Shown here piece by piece: positions 45,843-58,389 of a stretch of 64,000 nt of DNA; the stretch's first letter is position 1, and each line of letters starts with the position of its first letter. Below the pieces are notes generated by a model. The model did no database searches. It worked only from the letters and a program-made list of their open reading frames with translations, and was not told where the DNA came from. A program made the position numbers and the translations under genes. Source of the DNA: Chaunax sp. Z400 (Eukaryota > Chordata > Actinopteri > Lophiiformes > Chaunacidae); contig CM075201.1 in NCBI GenBank assembly GCA_037577475.1, positions 10,087,501-10,151,500 of the forward strand, in the 5' to 3' direction.

Positions 45843-48800
45843 TCAGTGTGGGGACTGTGTGCTCGCTGCAGGAGACTCAGACCTTTCTAGCTTCATTCCT
45901 GCTTCTAGTGGGGTTGAGGAAATTGAGGTTGGTAGCACAGAGCTCTTGGACTCCAAAGAGGAAGAGGCCGACGAGGGCAGAGATACCACTATGTACTTCT
46001 GCAGAGGTCGTGAACCTGTCAGTCCAGGGCCACTGCCAGGCTCCAGTTTTACTAGAGGCTGTAAGGTCGAAGTGGCACTGGGAACAGTGCTTGTGACTGG
46101 TGAGGGTGACTGGGAAGAGCTGATGGTGATCACCTGGAGAGAGGATAAAAAGATGATGTAAAATCAAAAGAATGTAAATGCAGTCTGAGGTGTGGATTTC
46201 ATGGGGAGATAATTACATTTGAGACCTGAGGAGTTTCAAAACAATCACACTATTAATATAAAACAAATATTTTTCGTGTCATTTTTATTAGTGCTTTTTT
46301 GTTCTGTTTTGTACATTAAATACATGTTATTACAAAATGCGATCACTTACATTAGTATTATATCTGATTTATTAAGATGACAATGAAAAATATTAACAAT
46401 AAGTAAATTAAAAAGTATATTTTAAATAAAGTCTAACATTTTGATAATATTATAATATACTAATAATATGTTTTGCTGATATAATATAATAATAAATATG
46501 GGCAGGTTAAGACTTCCAGCACGTTTATGAGAAATCAAAATACCTGCTGAGTTGACGCAGCTCCTGCACTGGTTGCCATGACGATGTATTTTGTTGCCGG
46601 AGGAGATGGCTGTGATGGGGTCCCCGGTCGAGGGGACATCAGCGTGAGGGAGCTTGGAACCTTAATGATGCTGGGAGTGCGAGGCCCTGCCGAACTTAAC
46701 CCACTTTGTGAGACTGTAAGGGTGGGACGGGGCTGCAGGAAAGAGTCATCATTCATTAGTGAACAGCTGTGTGCTGGTTCACTTACACAAGTAATTCTAC
46801 AATGTTTACATGATGTGTAAATGACACATAAGAAATCAATGTTTTCATTACATATTTTCAAAAGCTCTACACTCCAAACATATTCTCAACAAGTACTAAA
46901 TGTACCTGGGTGATGGTTAAGGTGGTTCTGTTGACTTGTTGAGCTTGCAGTGCTGCTTGAGTCCTGGCCTTCATTACATGGGAGCAAAGCATGGGTCCGA
47001 GGTAACCATAGTCTATCCGATACTGCTCCACGCTGTCAGGCTGGGGTCGTATCTTGGCAATAACACTTGCACAGTGTTTCTTTGAAACAAAAACACATTT
47101 TGTACATATATAACTTTGAATGTTTTTGTAACTTCGTAAATATATCAATCGATGGTAAGCTGTCTTCTTTTAAATGCATAATAATGATAGAAATTCGTTA
47201 CCAGTAAGAGGCTTTGAACGTGGTCAGCTCCTATCTTATCAATATTGGAGACCACTGGTCCTTCCATCACGGCTTTGATGCGAGCACCCTCTACAGTAAG
47301 CCGAGGAAGGATCAACGTCTTAATCACCTACAAAAGAACAAAGTCAGGAGGTTGATCGAAAACAGTGAAAATGTTAAAGGCTAGAGGAAAATAGAATCAC
47401 ACTCACATCAGCTCCTAATTCAGCAAGCCCAGCGATGCAGCCGTAACGTGTCGTCCACTGGGTTTTGTCATCAAACCAACTCTGAGGAAACATGGCAGTC
47501 TGGTTTAGTTTGTGAAGTGTTTTTAATAGCGGTGTCAAAGTTAGAATCGAGGAGAGTAATATTTATTGTGAGCACCCCAAACATACTGTATCTGTGGCTA
47601 GAATAATAATAACGTTCTAAGAACTGTCCTTAAGTCTTTGTTGTCATTTTTGGGGATAGGGATAACCCACCTTGGTAAAAGTCTTGGTGATACGGGACTG
47701 GATGTTGTTGGTCGTAGTACTGAATGTTTTACAACTTTGGGCCATGAGGCGAGCAGCGAAGTCTCGTAAAGCCCAGTGGTTGTCAACATCTGGTCGCAAA
47801 CACAGCTGCTTACTCACAATACATGTCACCACAGCTGGGATGAGCTCGTGTAGCTACAAAGATAGGTAGAAAAATTATGAAGTTAGAATTTAAGTATTTG
47901 TTGAGGCTATAGCCTTAAAAAAATAATACAACATTTTCTTTGTTTGTCTTCACTCACATATTTCTCCAAATACAGAGTGGGGTTGTCCATTAGAGCTTTC
48001 ACCATCCGCATTAGGTAAATCAGGAGAGCCAAGTTGTTTTGCACCACGTTTACACGAACCTTTGAAGAGAGGGTAAAGTCAGTCATGTGAGCAGAGATAT
48101 GCTTGGGTATTTTATGAGGTGACGAAAGTTTCAGAGCATTAGAAGAAGTAAGAAAGATGCTCACTCCTTCAGAAATAAATGTGCTGAATCTTGGAAGCAT
48201 CTGATACAGTCCAGGATCTGTAGCAATGCTCTGTAAAGCTTCCTGGATGAGACAGGAGAAAATATTTATCAAACTAAGTTAACATGATAAACATGGTTGA
48301 AAACAACTATTTGATGATGGTGGAATTCTGTAATTGCATGTACAATTTCCTGTTAGTTACAAGGTGCTGCTATTTCATTACTTTATAGCACATTAATAAA
48401 ACCCAAATTACAGTAAGCATATCATAGGGATTGACCGGGAAGGATAAATGAAACTTATTTTTCTAATGGTCAAAATGTTTGTATCTATGTATCCTGAATA
48501 TGACTTAAGTATTTAATGTTTTAAAACAAAAAGCTGAGATAAAAAACATCGAAAAGTATCACAGACATACTTGGGGACATGTTGTACAAGAATATTGTAG
48601 AGTTTGTTCATAAATACTTGATAAGATTTTTTTGTTTTTGTTTTTTGTAAAAATAAAAAAAGATTTTTTTATAAACATATTCCTGTAGAAATAGTATGTC
48701 ACGCTTATTACTCAGCATGCATAAATGGACTATAAATACAGACAAAAAGGCAGGACTTACAGCTCTCTTAGCTTCACAGGAGCCAACACAGGCTTCTGTG

Positions 48801-50066
48801 ATCTCCTTGTAGTAGAGCTGCTGTTCTACAGACAGTTCGTGAGTACTGCGTGGCTTCAATCTTATTAGACCCTTCTCCTTTCCTGAAAGAAACAGATACA
48901 AACATGGGATGAAGGAAACAAACAATCATAAATGAGTATGGAGGGAAGACGGAATCGAGTTTGTGGGACAGGGAAAGAAAACAGATAAAAGTTTAACTAG
49001 AAAATAAGACATGATGCTGACCTTTGCCATCAGCAGCCGTTGCTCCCTGACCTTTGCCTTGAATCGTACCTTCCTCGTCCTGACCAGGTTTGACAACTTT
49101 GAGGGGCTCGGTAGATTCAACCTTTTGCTGCTCTTTTGGTGCTAAAATGCAATTAACACAGCAAAATTAGATATTTTTCCTCAAGACATTTAATGTGTCT
49201 TTAAAGAAAAGAAAACGTAAACTGGATTCACCTGGTGGTGGATTTTCTGGAATAGCAGGCTGGACCCCTTCAATACTTAGCCAGTGGGCTATGGATTAAC
49301 AAACGAGCATTATTTATTAGTTTAAAAATCATACAGTCAGAGCAAACAATGGCAAGTAGTAATGATTATGTGGGTACCTTTCAGAGACACATCTAATGGT
49401 ACCCTGGGGAGTGGTGTGTTTATGATATCACTGAGATCGACCTCCTTTTCCTCATAGAAATGGAGCTCTCTTCCACCACCACTTGCAAAGCGAAAAGGGA
49501 TAAACTCTTGTGACTGGAACCCGTACAGGGGCTATAAAGAGGGATTACATGGAATACAGATTTCAGAATGACGGATTAGAAGACCAACTTCATCCTTTCT
49601 TTCAAATACCACCCAACAAGTAGCTTCATTAAACAAGACCAAAGGTCTTCTTTAAGATAAAGTATGTAAGTTCTCCCTTACCTCCACATTTTTCAGTTTG
49701 AGAGCATTATCGATGTCACTGGTGGTTAATTTACGTCTCTTCCCATGATGCATAAATTTGAGAGCATCCTATGTAAAAGGGACAAGGAAAAGAAACCAAA
49801 CGGAATTTAAAAAAAGCTAATATCACGTAAATAAGAGATTCAAGAATGGGGGTTGAGAGCAATTTACAGACTTATAAAGAAAATACCTGCTTCAATCACC
49901 CACGATTTACCTGTGCAATTTCTTTTATTCTGTAGCTGACTTCTTCACTTAGGGTTATGCAGCTTTCCTCCTGTAACTGCCCCACTCCCATAGATTCAGC
50001 CATGGCTTTCATGGACTCTGTGGGCAGGCTGACTGAACACGGCTTCTGTCGGCGTTCCTCCGCCAT
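45843..50066 (-). CDS. taf6: TFIID subunit TAF6
   Basis: Fourteen coding exons in order: 50066-49911, 49768-49682, 49531-49378, 49288-49232, 49141-49022, 48882-48761, 48242-48165, 48059-47958, 47853-47671, 47481-47407, 47327-47202, 47079-46906, 46732-46544, 46133-45843. All are GT-AG and in frame, giving 637 aa (human 677). TAF6 pairs with TAF9 in the TFIID core promoter complex. The histone fold is at the N-terminus (about 1-80: LPTESMKAMAESMG…EEVSYRIKEIAQDALKFM). A linker follows (about 150-200, Pro/Lys/Gln-rich), then the HEAT-like TAF6C domain (ELSVEQQLYYKEITEACVG, VDNHWALRDFAARLMAQ, KIGADHVQSLLL). The tail is Ser/Pro/Thr-rich with QKYIVVSLP. The start MAEERRQKPC matches the family. A Penelope-like fragment lies in the intron upstream of the first coding exon. 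Confidence 0.96.
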
Positions 50067-50117
50067 GGCTAAAACATACACAGGTTTATGAATATCATGT
50101 CTTAATCCTTGAAGGTT

Positions 50118-50605
50118 GGTCCAAAAGCAACTGGACTTCTTTTCTTTGCTTAAAGACGTTTCACCTCTCATCCGTGAGGCTTCATCAGTTCTAAACTGTT
50201 GGTACAGGGTCAGGATATTTATCCTCTGTGAGATGTAAACTATCTTTGGAGTTGTTAAGTAACCTGTTCCCTTTCCTTTTCTTCCTGGTACTACCCAGTC
50301 CTATTGTGGGTTGGTGGGGTTGCTGGGACCAGCCGTCTCTCGTATGCATATTGGGCCATTATGTGGGTCGTTAGTATAACGATGGTGAAACCGGCATGGA
50401 AGAGAAGTCAGGACTGCATTGTATGTAGGTGACAGGTGATGGCGTAAACTCCCACCCCCGTTCAGAGATGGTCATTCCAATTTGACATAGATGGCTTCTT
50501 TCACTCCTCTCTCAAACCATCTGTCCTCCTTGTCCAGAATGTGAACATTGTTGGACAGGGAGGACAGATGTCTATGTCAAATTGTGTTTGACTGCAGCTT
50601 TATTG
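50118..50605 (-). mobile_element. Penelope-like retroelement 3' fragment with GIY-YIG region
   Basis: The minus strand reads DKEDRWFERGVKEAIYVKLE, then a stop, then PSLNGGGSLRHHLSPTYNAV. I recognise this as the C-terminal endonuclease region of fish Penelope-like elements. Below it come 'TDEASRMRGETS' phrases typical of the element's tail. The coding part is interrupted, so the copy is dead. It sits in the 5' intron of taf6. Part of the sequence is repeated in inverted form at about 50548-50585, making a foldback. Confidence 0.7.
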
Positions 50606-51149
50606 GAGTATGACAAAAACAAAGTCAATGTTGAAATTGCCTCTCATGACATCACAGTTAGTATCAGGTAGGGGGCATGTGCGAAACTCAAATACACAAA
50701 GAGCAAGAAGGTTCTGTGTGCTAATAACAACAAAATGACACTCTTTGGCCATTGGCAGCAAGTGTTATGTTTGGTTTAAACCAAAAACCACACAATATGC
50801 AAAAGGAAAACGAACGTTACTAAAAATAAAACGAATTGTTTTAAACGATTTTTCCATATTAGACAAACAATATCCAAACACGGGCTGAATATTAATGCCT
50901 TTCACAACACAATTGTATTTGTGAACGGACTTTGATAAGTGAAGTTCATTATCCTTATGCAACTTGAAAAGAGTTTAAACAAGAAAACGATTAGGAGAGC
51001 CCTATTGCAAAGCAGTCTCGGTCCTATTCACTTGGACGGTATAGAAGTCCAGATTTAATTTCGATTTAGAGCGAAAACTTTCAAGTCTTATATATGCACT
51101 TATTATAGATCAGTTTCAAAACAATAATGGCACTCAGCAGAGCACATAC

Positions 51150-51800
51150 CTCGATCAACAGTCTCTTTAATTGAATCGAGCTTTATCTAAAATAAAGATA
51201 GAAAAAGATAGTAATATAGGTAAAAGAAGTATTTTCTGCGATCAGTCAGAAAACCTAGATACACTCACTCTGATTCATTTAGTAAAACAATGCAACAACA
51301 CAAAGGTGACTTTATAGAGATCCCTTTCTATATCTTTCATGCGTGTAAACAAACACAGTGAACTTAACAGTAAGCGGGTTCAGCACTCTGACGGAATAAC
51401 GCCCGATGTTAACAAAACACACAAGTCACAACTACGGCTTATTAATTCAAATACAACTTCAGAGCAAAATCAAAACAGCGTTGATTTTAAGAAACTCAGC
51501 GAAACAATATTTCTCTTATACTAACTTGGAGTTATATTTGCTGTATGCTAGCTTACATGCTAGTAACTTAGCACCCATTGACGTTCTTACCTGTGTGAAG
51601 TTTCACTCTCCTTTCTGACTTTAACCAGGAACTTATAAGAATAAAAGCAGTCAATGCTGGGATGTGCAATAATACGTGTTTCGCAAAGCTAACTCTTTTC
51701 TATGAATATCCATGTCTTGTTATAATTTCTAACTAACTCAAGGATTGCAGCTGAACACCCGTTCATGAATTAGCGCTTGTCTTCAATCGCCATTTTGAGT
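51150..51800 (-). other. taf6: inferred 5' UTR exons of taf6
   Basis: Two non-coding exons are suggested by splice signals on the minus strand. One is first-exon sequence ending at 51591, where CTTCACACAG is followed by GTAAG. The other is a 37-nt exon at 51186-51150, preceded by TTTTAG and followed by GTATG. Both lie between the TAF6/MRPS31 promoter and the first coding exon. The coding exon itself begins at 50068 after TTTTAG. This is inference from motifs only. Confidence 0.5.
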
Positions 51801-52020
51801 CACGTTCCGGTTGTGATATCGCGAGACTATAATTGAGTCCCTTACAGAGTGACGAAAGATAAATTAATATAAGTCAACTAAGGATATGTGTTCACATTAC
51901 AAAATAACCAATACAAAATCAACTATTTTAACATTATAATTGACTTGTATGGAGTACTGTCTACACAAGTCAGTTATATATAGGTATCATATTTCCCGGT
52001 CCCGGAACCACTTTTATCCT
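51780..52020. promoter_or_regulatory. probable bidirectional promoter of taf6 and mrps31
   Basis: The two genes are head to head. The interval holds a TCGCGAGA element at 51819-51826 (BANP-type), CGCCATTTTG near 51788-51797 (YY1-type on the minus strand), TTCCGG at about 51805-51810, and CCCGGAA near 52011-52017 (ETS-type). These are common in TATA-less housekeeping promoters. Transcription start sites are inferred. Confidence 0.6.
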
Positions 52021-52099
52021 CGAGTTTGCAGGGGTGACTGTAGGCTGTAACAAAGGCGACATATTTCAGGAACGTGGAAGGACATTGCTAGAAGTCATC

Positions 52100-55091
52100 A
52101 TGTATAGATTTTTTTATCGGACTGTGTACACTACAAGAAATTCTTCCGTTAATGTCTGCGAGTCGTGTGTGTTACTAGCTAAATGTAGCAAGTCACCAAC
52201 TCCGGCATTTAGGTGAGTTTGAATGTGAATGAACGAGTCATGAATCACAGAATGCCTGTTACTTACGGTAGCTACTTGCTGGGTTGTTCAGCTAATAATA
52301 GCAATAGCAATAGTAATTCTGTTGAATGAAAATTTGCAAAACTTTACATGACAACAACATGGATCCAATAAAGCTCCTGTATATAAAATCCATGGAAAGG
52401 AGTGCTAGTTATTAGTTAAATAAACCTAAAAAAGAAATGGGGCGGGACATTTTGATGGAAATTTTTTCGGATTGGTGAAGTGCATCACTGGCACATCGTT
52501 TCCGTGGTAACGTGTATACGAAGTTGCTGCCACTCTCGATATGTGATAATAGGTATAAAGAACCATGCAAAGTTTTATTGCATTATCAAGAACAACATAT
52601 TGCACAAAAAAATCCTTGCTATTCCATGTAATTTTACAACAGTATTGCATATCCCCCTATAATAATTGTCATGTTTTAGTGTTGATTATTATAAAAACAT
52701 TAATTATGATGATAAATTCTATTTTGCTTCATCACAGGTTTGCAAATGGAGGTGGAGTCAGAGCCCTCAGCACAAGTTCAGTCAGACTCTGTGATAAGAA
52801 AAATGATGTTGCCTCCTCTAATAAAGATGACGAAACTGCAGCCGACAGAGAGGGTGACCAAACAGGAGCTCCAGCTTTGATTATACAGACAACTGAAGAT
52901 GACAGCAAAGTCGTCAAGATGGTCGAGCAAAGTGACGAGCCAGCGGTGTTTAAGACAGATGATGGAAGTACCACGCAGCAACTTATGGGTGTCAAAATCG
53001 AACCAGTCGTGGTAACAAATCAAATAGAGACTACTGTAGCTAAAAGTGGCAAGGAGGGTCTCCTTGACCTTCTTGGAGCCATGAAGGTGGAAGTAACTAC
53101 TAAGAGGAAGCTCAAAAACGTAAAAGTGAAGCAAAGTTATGAGTCTACCAGCAAGCAAAAGCCAGCAAATATGGAGAGCACCATCAGTATGTTTCAGCAA
53201 GCTACATTGGAGGCTTCATCACAGAGGTGAGAGTGGAGTTCTACTGGGAGAAGTTATTTATCAGATTGCCTTTTTAAAGTGTAGGTCTTGCAGTTTTTTA
53301 GCACTGAAGCACTGGCTTTTGTCTCAGCATGATGCGATGACCACATCTTGTTACTCACTCTACACCCTAATCTTGGGAGGATATCTGGAGACCTGGTCTC
53401 TCGCCATCTTCTGATTACATCCTCTCTGCACCTCTCTACACTTTTTAGTGTGACTCTGGATCCTGAAATGCGTGCAGCTGTGTCTGCTGCTGCCTCCACT
53501 CTGCCTAACTGCAGCCAGGCTGAGTCTGAGCTGCTCAGGCAACTGAGGCAACACGAGTCTGTCGCTGAGGCTCAGAAGAAGGGCGACATGAACCTCGGGT
53601 ATGTGTCTAATATTTGTCTCCAGTATATGAATGTCAATAGAATGAATATTAAGTTTAATTTTAAGCTATTTATATTCTCTATGATGGGAAATTTCAGAGT
53701 TATTATTGCTGACATGAAAGTAGGAAAGAATTCAAACCGAACGAAGGCTTGGCCGGTGAATCAGATCCAGTTTGATGACGACGGACAAGGATACACACAC
53801 CACAGAGGAATCCCTGCTGAGCTGAATAGTGCTCGGAGAAGGTAAATACTTGAATCACATCTTGACTCAGATAGTTTTCTGAGGGACTATATGTTTAAAG
53901 TGTGTTTTATTTCGTAGGAAGAAATTGTTCTCAGGGAAAAGACTGAAGATCTTCTCTCCCACTACTGAAGAAGGAGCTGTATCAACAGTTGGTAATAAGG
54001 AATTTTGATTTTTCTCTATTAAGTCTACAATTATTGTGATTGCTTTCATGGATAAGTTATGGTTTTCTTTGTTTGGATTAGTTTTGGAGTGGGATCCAAT
54101 TTATGATAGCACAGTGGTGTAGTGGGTAGCAAGAAGTTTCTGGGGTTCAAATCTACCCGGAGGACCTGAGACTTTAATGTGTGGAGTTTGCATGTTCTCC
54201 CCGTGTCTGCATGGGTTCCCTCTGGGCACTCCGGCTTCCTCCCATAGTCCAAAAACATGCAATATAGATGAATTGGTGACTCTAAATTGCCGGTAAGTGT
54301 GAATGTGAGAGGAAATGGTTGTTTGTCTTTCTGTGTGTTTGCCCTGTGATGAACTGGTGACTCCAGGATAGGACAGGATAAGCCGTTACAGAAAGTGGAT
54401 AGATAGATGGGATCCCATTTAGTCACTCTTGCTTAAATTGATGAAATGTGGTGGTTAACCACAAACTGGTTTGGCCCTTTACTGCACATTGTCATGGGAT
54501 GTGGTCTTCCAGTCAGTTACTCTTGCACCTAAACAAATTTTATCACCACATTGCTTAAGCTTTTGGTTATAACTTCTTCTGGACATCTGCCCATAATGCT
54601 GCTGTCATATTTTCAGCACGGCCAACTCTGTGGGATATGGACTTTGCTAATAGGTTATCTCTGTCGGCCAACCAAATGCCTCGCAATGGCTTTGAGGAAA
54701 TGATCCAGTGGACCAAAGAGGGGAAAATTCAGCAGTACCCGATCAACAACGAAGCTGGTGAGTAATGATTGTATCCTAGTCAGATGTATAGAGAATGAAC
54801 AAAATGAGTTCTGGCCGGGTTGCCACACTGACAGTGCCCCTTTGTTCTTTGTCAGGCCTTGATGAGGAAGCCAGTGTCTCATTCGCTGAACATATCTTCT
54901 TAGAAAAACACTTGGAGGAAGGTTTCCCCCGTCAGGGACCAGTACGTCACTTCATGGAGCTTGTTCTTGCTGGTCTGTCCAGGAACCCATACCTGACAGT
55001 CCAACAGAAGAAGGAACACATTTCCTGGTTCAGAGGCTACTTCCAGCAAAAAAAGGAAGTCCTCAAAGAGGCTGAACTTAACCTCAACTAG
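52100..55091 (+). CDS. mrps31: mitochondrial small ribosomal subunit protein mS39-type family member MRPS31 (mS31)
   Basis: The correct protein name is mS31 (MRPS31); the gene symbol stands. Seven exons: 52100-52212, 52738-53226, 53449-53598, 53698-53841, 53918-53991, 54617-54757, 54856-55091. All are GT-AG and in frame, giving 448 aa (human 395). It is a structural protein of the mitoribosome small subunit in the matrix. The C-terminal third is conserved (NGFEEMIQWTKEGKIQQYPI, EHIFLEKHLEEGFPRQGPVR, HFMELVLAGLSRNPYLTVQQ). The middle has LLDLLGAMKVEVTT, matching the LLGIIKGMKVE block of human. The N-terminus (MYRFFYRTVYTTRNSS) is basic and hydroxylated with few acids, as for a mitochondrial targeting peptide. 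An upstream in-frame ATG at 52034 would add 22 residues with acids, so 52100 is preferred. A SINE sits in intron 5. A poly(A) signal AATAAA lies at 55461-55466. Confidence 0.93.
54103..54412 (+). mobile_element. tRNA-like SINE in mrps31 intron 5
   Basis: It begins with Pol III promoter-like boxes: TGGTGTAGTGG (box A) at about 54115 and GGTTCAAATCT (box B) at about 54143. The well-known fish phrase 'GGAGTTTGCATGTTCTCCCC' follows. It ends in a GATA-like run ('GTGGATAGATAGATGG'). Orientation is with the host gene. Confidence 0.7.
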
Positions 55092-56100
55092 ATTAAGACA
55101 GTTAACAACAAAATTTTGTGGAGTAAGTAAGACCCATTTACTCAGCAGCTCTAAACATCGTTACTCCTACGGCTGAACAGCTTCCAGCAGAAACCCGACT
55201 AGGATTTTTTAAATTCTTCCTGGAGGTCTGTTAGGAAGGACTGGCATCAATTTTGCATCTTTGTGTCAAATATACAGCATACTGTTTCTAAAATATTGGT
55301 CAATCTGTAGAATGACTGTTTAATCATTTCAATGTTGGCTTGTCACACGATGGAGGAAAAATCTGCTGAGGAAGCTAAATGCTCTTTATACAAATGCTTG
55401 TACAAACAATATAAAGTGGCAAGAGTACAGTCATGGCTTTTGCTTATTTCATTTTCTGCCAATAAAGTGCCACTAGTGTGGTTACATACTTGCATGGAAA
55501 GACATTCATACTTTCAGTTTCTGGGATATCCCACATTTGCTCCAGAAATTATTCAGTCATATCAGTGAGATGTTTTAGTGATACAAAGTAATACGAAGGT
55601 GTTATTACATTTAAAGATTATTATTTACTTCATTGCCATGTCAACAACATTGATAGGAATTTGCGTCAGTGCTGCTCTCACAGAAAGACAAGACTGAAAT
55701 ACTCAGGCGTAATGTAAGTACATAAGAATAGATCAAATATACATTAAAAGAAAAGCGAAAACAGCTATCACCAATACATTCAGACACACAAAGACAAAAA
55801 ACTGTAAAGTGCTTTGTTTTAAAGTGCTAGTACATCTGAGTTCATGTATCGAACGGTGTCAGGGTCTGTGCTGTTCCTGAAGCGAGATGTCCTGCACTTC
55901 TGACTCTGAAATCTTCACCCTGAGGGATGGAAATTGAGGATGGAGCCAGCAGGGTGAGAGGGGTCAGCAATCACCCTCTGCCCGTTGCATCTGATACAGT
56001 ACGTGTGGCATATATGGAAGAGACAGAGGGAAGTTCACAGCCAATGAAATTACATATGCTGACTACTCTTTCTAACTCAAGGGCGGTGGTGCAAAAAGTG

Positions 56101-56220
56101 AGCCTCTGATGGGCCTTGTTACTTATATAGCAGGTGTTCGAGCCTCTGATGGGCCTTGTTACTTATATAGCAGGTGTTCGAGCCTCTGATGGGCCTTGTT
56201 ACTTATATAGCAGGTGTTCA
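56101..56220. repeat. 40-bp minisatellite, three copies
   Basis: Units at 56101-56140, 56141-56180 and 56181-56220 begin AGCCTCTGATGGGCCTTG. They are identical except the last base. On the minus strand each unit encodes part of the neighbouring LINE reverse-transcriptase relic (CYISNKAHQRLE), so it is an internal tandem duplication of that relic. Confidence 0.92.
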
Positions 56221-56500
56221 CCTCCCACTTCAGTGTAGGACATATGGCGATGCCCAAGAATTTAACAGCGTCTCCACTGTCTGGTTATTAACTACCAATG
56301 AGGAAAAGACTACCTCATCCCTGCAAAATCAATTATCATTTCTTTAGTTTTTGCAATGTTTAAAACCAGGTTTTAGCCTTACACCTCTCCACTAGCGACC
56401 CCACTTCAGACCTGTGTGCCGATTCATCTCCATTCTTAATCACGCCTACCACTGATGTGTCATTATCTGCATATATAGAAATCAAATTCTGAATGGGAAA
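56180..56500 (-). mobile_element. degenerate L2/Rex1-type LINE reverse-transcriptase fragment
   Basis: Read on the minus strand: ISIYADNDTSVVGVIKNGDE, then AHRSEVGSLVERCKAK, later AVKFLGIAICPTLKWEVNT and NKAHQRLE. This follows the YADDTTVVG…NGDE…WC…KFLG…AQQRL order of fish L2/Rex1 reverse transcriptases. Stops and frame breaks show it is dead; the catalytic box reads YADN instead of YADD. Confidence 0.7.
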
Positions 56501-57693
56501 CACAATCACTGGTATACAGTATATACAGCAGAGATGAGAGAATATAACTGTGGTATTTTGGTAGTTGCAGCTGGGGAGATGCGCACTGTGGTTTATTCCT
56601 GCGTTTTATTTTCTCTTCTCCTTTACTCTTGCTTTACCTTGTACACACCATTACTGTCATACAGCATCCTCTGTTGGTTAGTCAGTGTACTAACACATCA
56701 GTGACCCCGAGGGGCCACCTGTTAACCACCTGCTTCCTATCTAACAGAAAATCTCAAATCAAGCTGCATAGAAAGTGCATAATATGCAACACCTGTGGTT
56801 TGTCATTGAGTTTAAGTGGCGCAATGGTCTTAAATGCTGAGCTAGTAAAATTAATAAATAAAACCCTCGCATAGGTGGTGAGGGGCTCCATGTAAAGTGA
56901 TGTACAATAATCATTCTGATTAAACAGATTAAACTATTGATATAAGTTTAGATGATCACTTTAGTTGTTATTATTACTGATTATGTTAAAAAACAACTGT
57001 GTAAGGTTGGATTGATTGTTAGACCTTCGCAATGAAAGAAAATATGTTGATGAAAATATTTTTGTTATGTTTTTCTTTCAATCATATAAACAAGTGTGAT
57101 TATGATTAATGGTGTTTTTTTTTTGGCAGGTCGTAAAGATGTATAAACTGTGTCCAGCATCTAGGACCTCAAATCAGGTTTACAGTTGGAGCATAATGAG
57201 ATCTTGAACCTTGTGCCCTTTGCAAGGGAAGTTCTTGCTAAGTTAAAAACATGTTAACAATGTACCACACAGATTCCTTCTGGTATAAAAACACCCTGGT
57301 AATCTATTGTCCGAGAGAGTGTGGAAAATGAGAGCTTGACACTTGAAAGTGGCTCATTTCCACACTTTGTTCACCTTTCCTTAAACATAGTCTAGATTGG
57401 CTTGATAAGGTGTTGGCAATCAAACTTCTAGTTGTATGTGTATGGGCTGTTTAAAGTGTGTGGAAAGACACCTGGCTCTGTTCTGAATTTTCTTATATGG
57501 AAAGGACCCACTAGATGGCACCAGGGACAGCTGTGGTTCAACATCAAGTTAAAATCTCTAACAAGTTTACAATGATACAATTTCAACAAGAAGGCTCCTT
57601 CTGCAAAGCAGTAATAACATGTATTAAAGTAACAGTATGATAAATCTTGATATGATTGACTTCCCTATAATTAAAGTTTCATTTTGTGAATTA

Positions 57694-58389
57694 AGTTGGA
57701 AGCAAAATTATTAATTACCCATTGTATATTGAGTTTATTGGCGCAATATACTATTTATCAAATGTTTACAATAACCAAATCTCACAAGAACAGTTTAAAT
57801 AGCTGGATACAACAGGTATTACACATGTCCCCCCCCCCCCCCAAATATAATACAAAATGCTACTTTCACTGACTACTGCAGTCTCAAAACGACTCAGCCC
57901 CTTTATGACAAGCATCTCTAGTACTTTGTAGAGACCCCTTTGCTGCTATCATCGGCTGCAAATGTGACACATACATACATATCCAGACACCAGCCTCTGG
58001 TTCCTGAGGAATCTTAGCCCGTACCTCATGGACAAAGGCATCCAGGTCTTAAATATTCCTGGTTTAGGCTATGTCCTGCAACTGCCTTCTTCAAATCCCA
58101 CCAAAGATTTTCTTTTGGATTCAAGACAAGTGACTATGATGGCCACTCTAAAATGTTCAAACACTTCTTCTGAAACCAAGCCTCGGTGGAGATATGCTTT
58201 GGATTAATGCCCTGTTTTAATGTCCAGTGATGACCAAGCTTCAGCTTCATCACAGATGCCAAAACGTTTTCTTTTAGGATGTAATGAGCTGCATAAACTG
58301 TTTGATTTGGTTCCTGCAAACAGCTGACAAATAGCACATGTTGCATGTAAACCTAATGTACAATTAGGGTGAATATTTTTGCTTCCATT
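57694..58389 (-). mobile_element. Tc1-like transposon relic, internally deleted
   Basis: Terminal inverted repeats: AGTTGGAAGCAAAATTATT at 57694 and its diverged complement ATATTTTTGCTTCCA ending at 58387. On the minus strand the transposase remnant shows EAWFQKKCLNILEWPS followed by broken NPKENLWWDLKKA, the Tc1 DxE-region hallmark. Left-end sequence matches the element at 3054-4080. A poly-C run is at about 57829-57842. Confidence 0.8.

Noticed and set aside
45848..46161. Plus-strand frames of 82 and 100 aa
   Set aside because: Antisense shadows of the Ser/Pro-rich last exon of taf6.
52034..52099. Longer mrps31 start at 52034
   Set aside because: Adds a Gly/Asp/Glu-containing leader that weakens the mitochondrial targeting character; the 52100 start fits better, though the 5' end is not proven.
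52565..52737. Upstream extension of mrps31 exon 2 from an ATG at 52565
   Set aside because: It reads through intron sequence; the ATCACAG acceptor before 52738 and phase with exon 1 define the exon.
54103..54200. Possible tRNA gene from A- and B-box-like motifs
   Set aside because: No cloverleaf forms by eye, and the flanking sequence is that of a known type of fish SINE.
56101..56220. Possible CRISPR-like array
   Set aside because: Units are contiguous with no spacers, and the genome is a vertebrate; it is a minisatellite.
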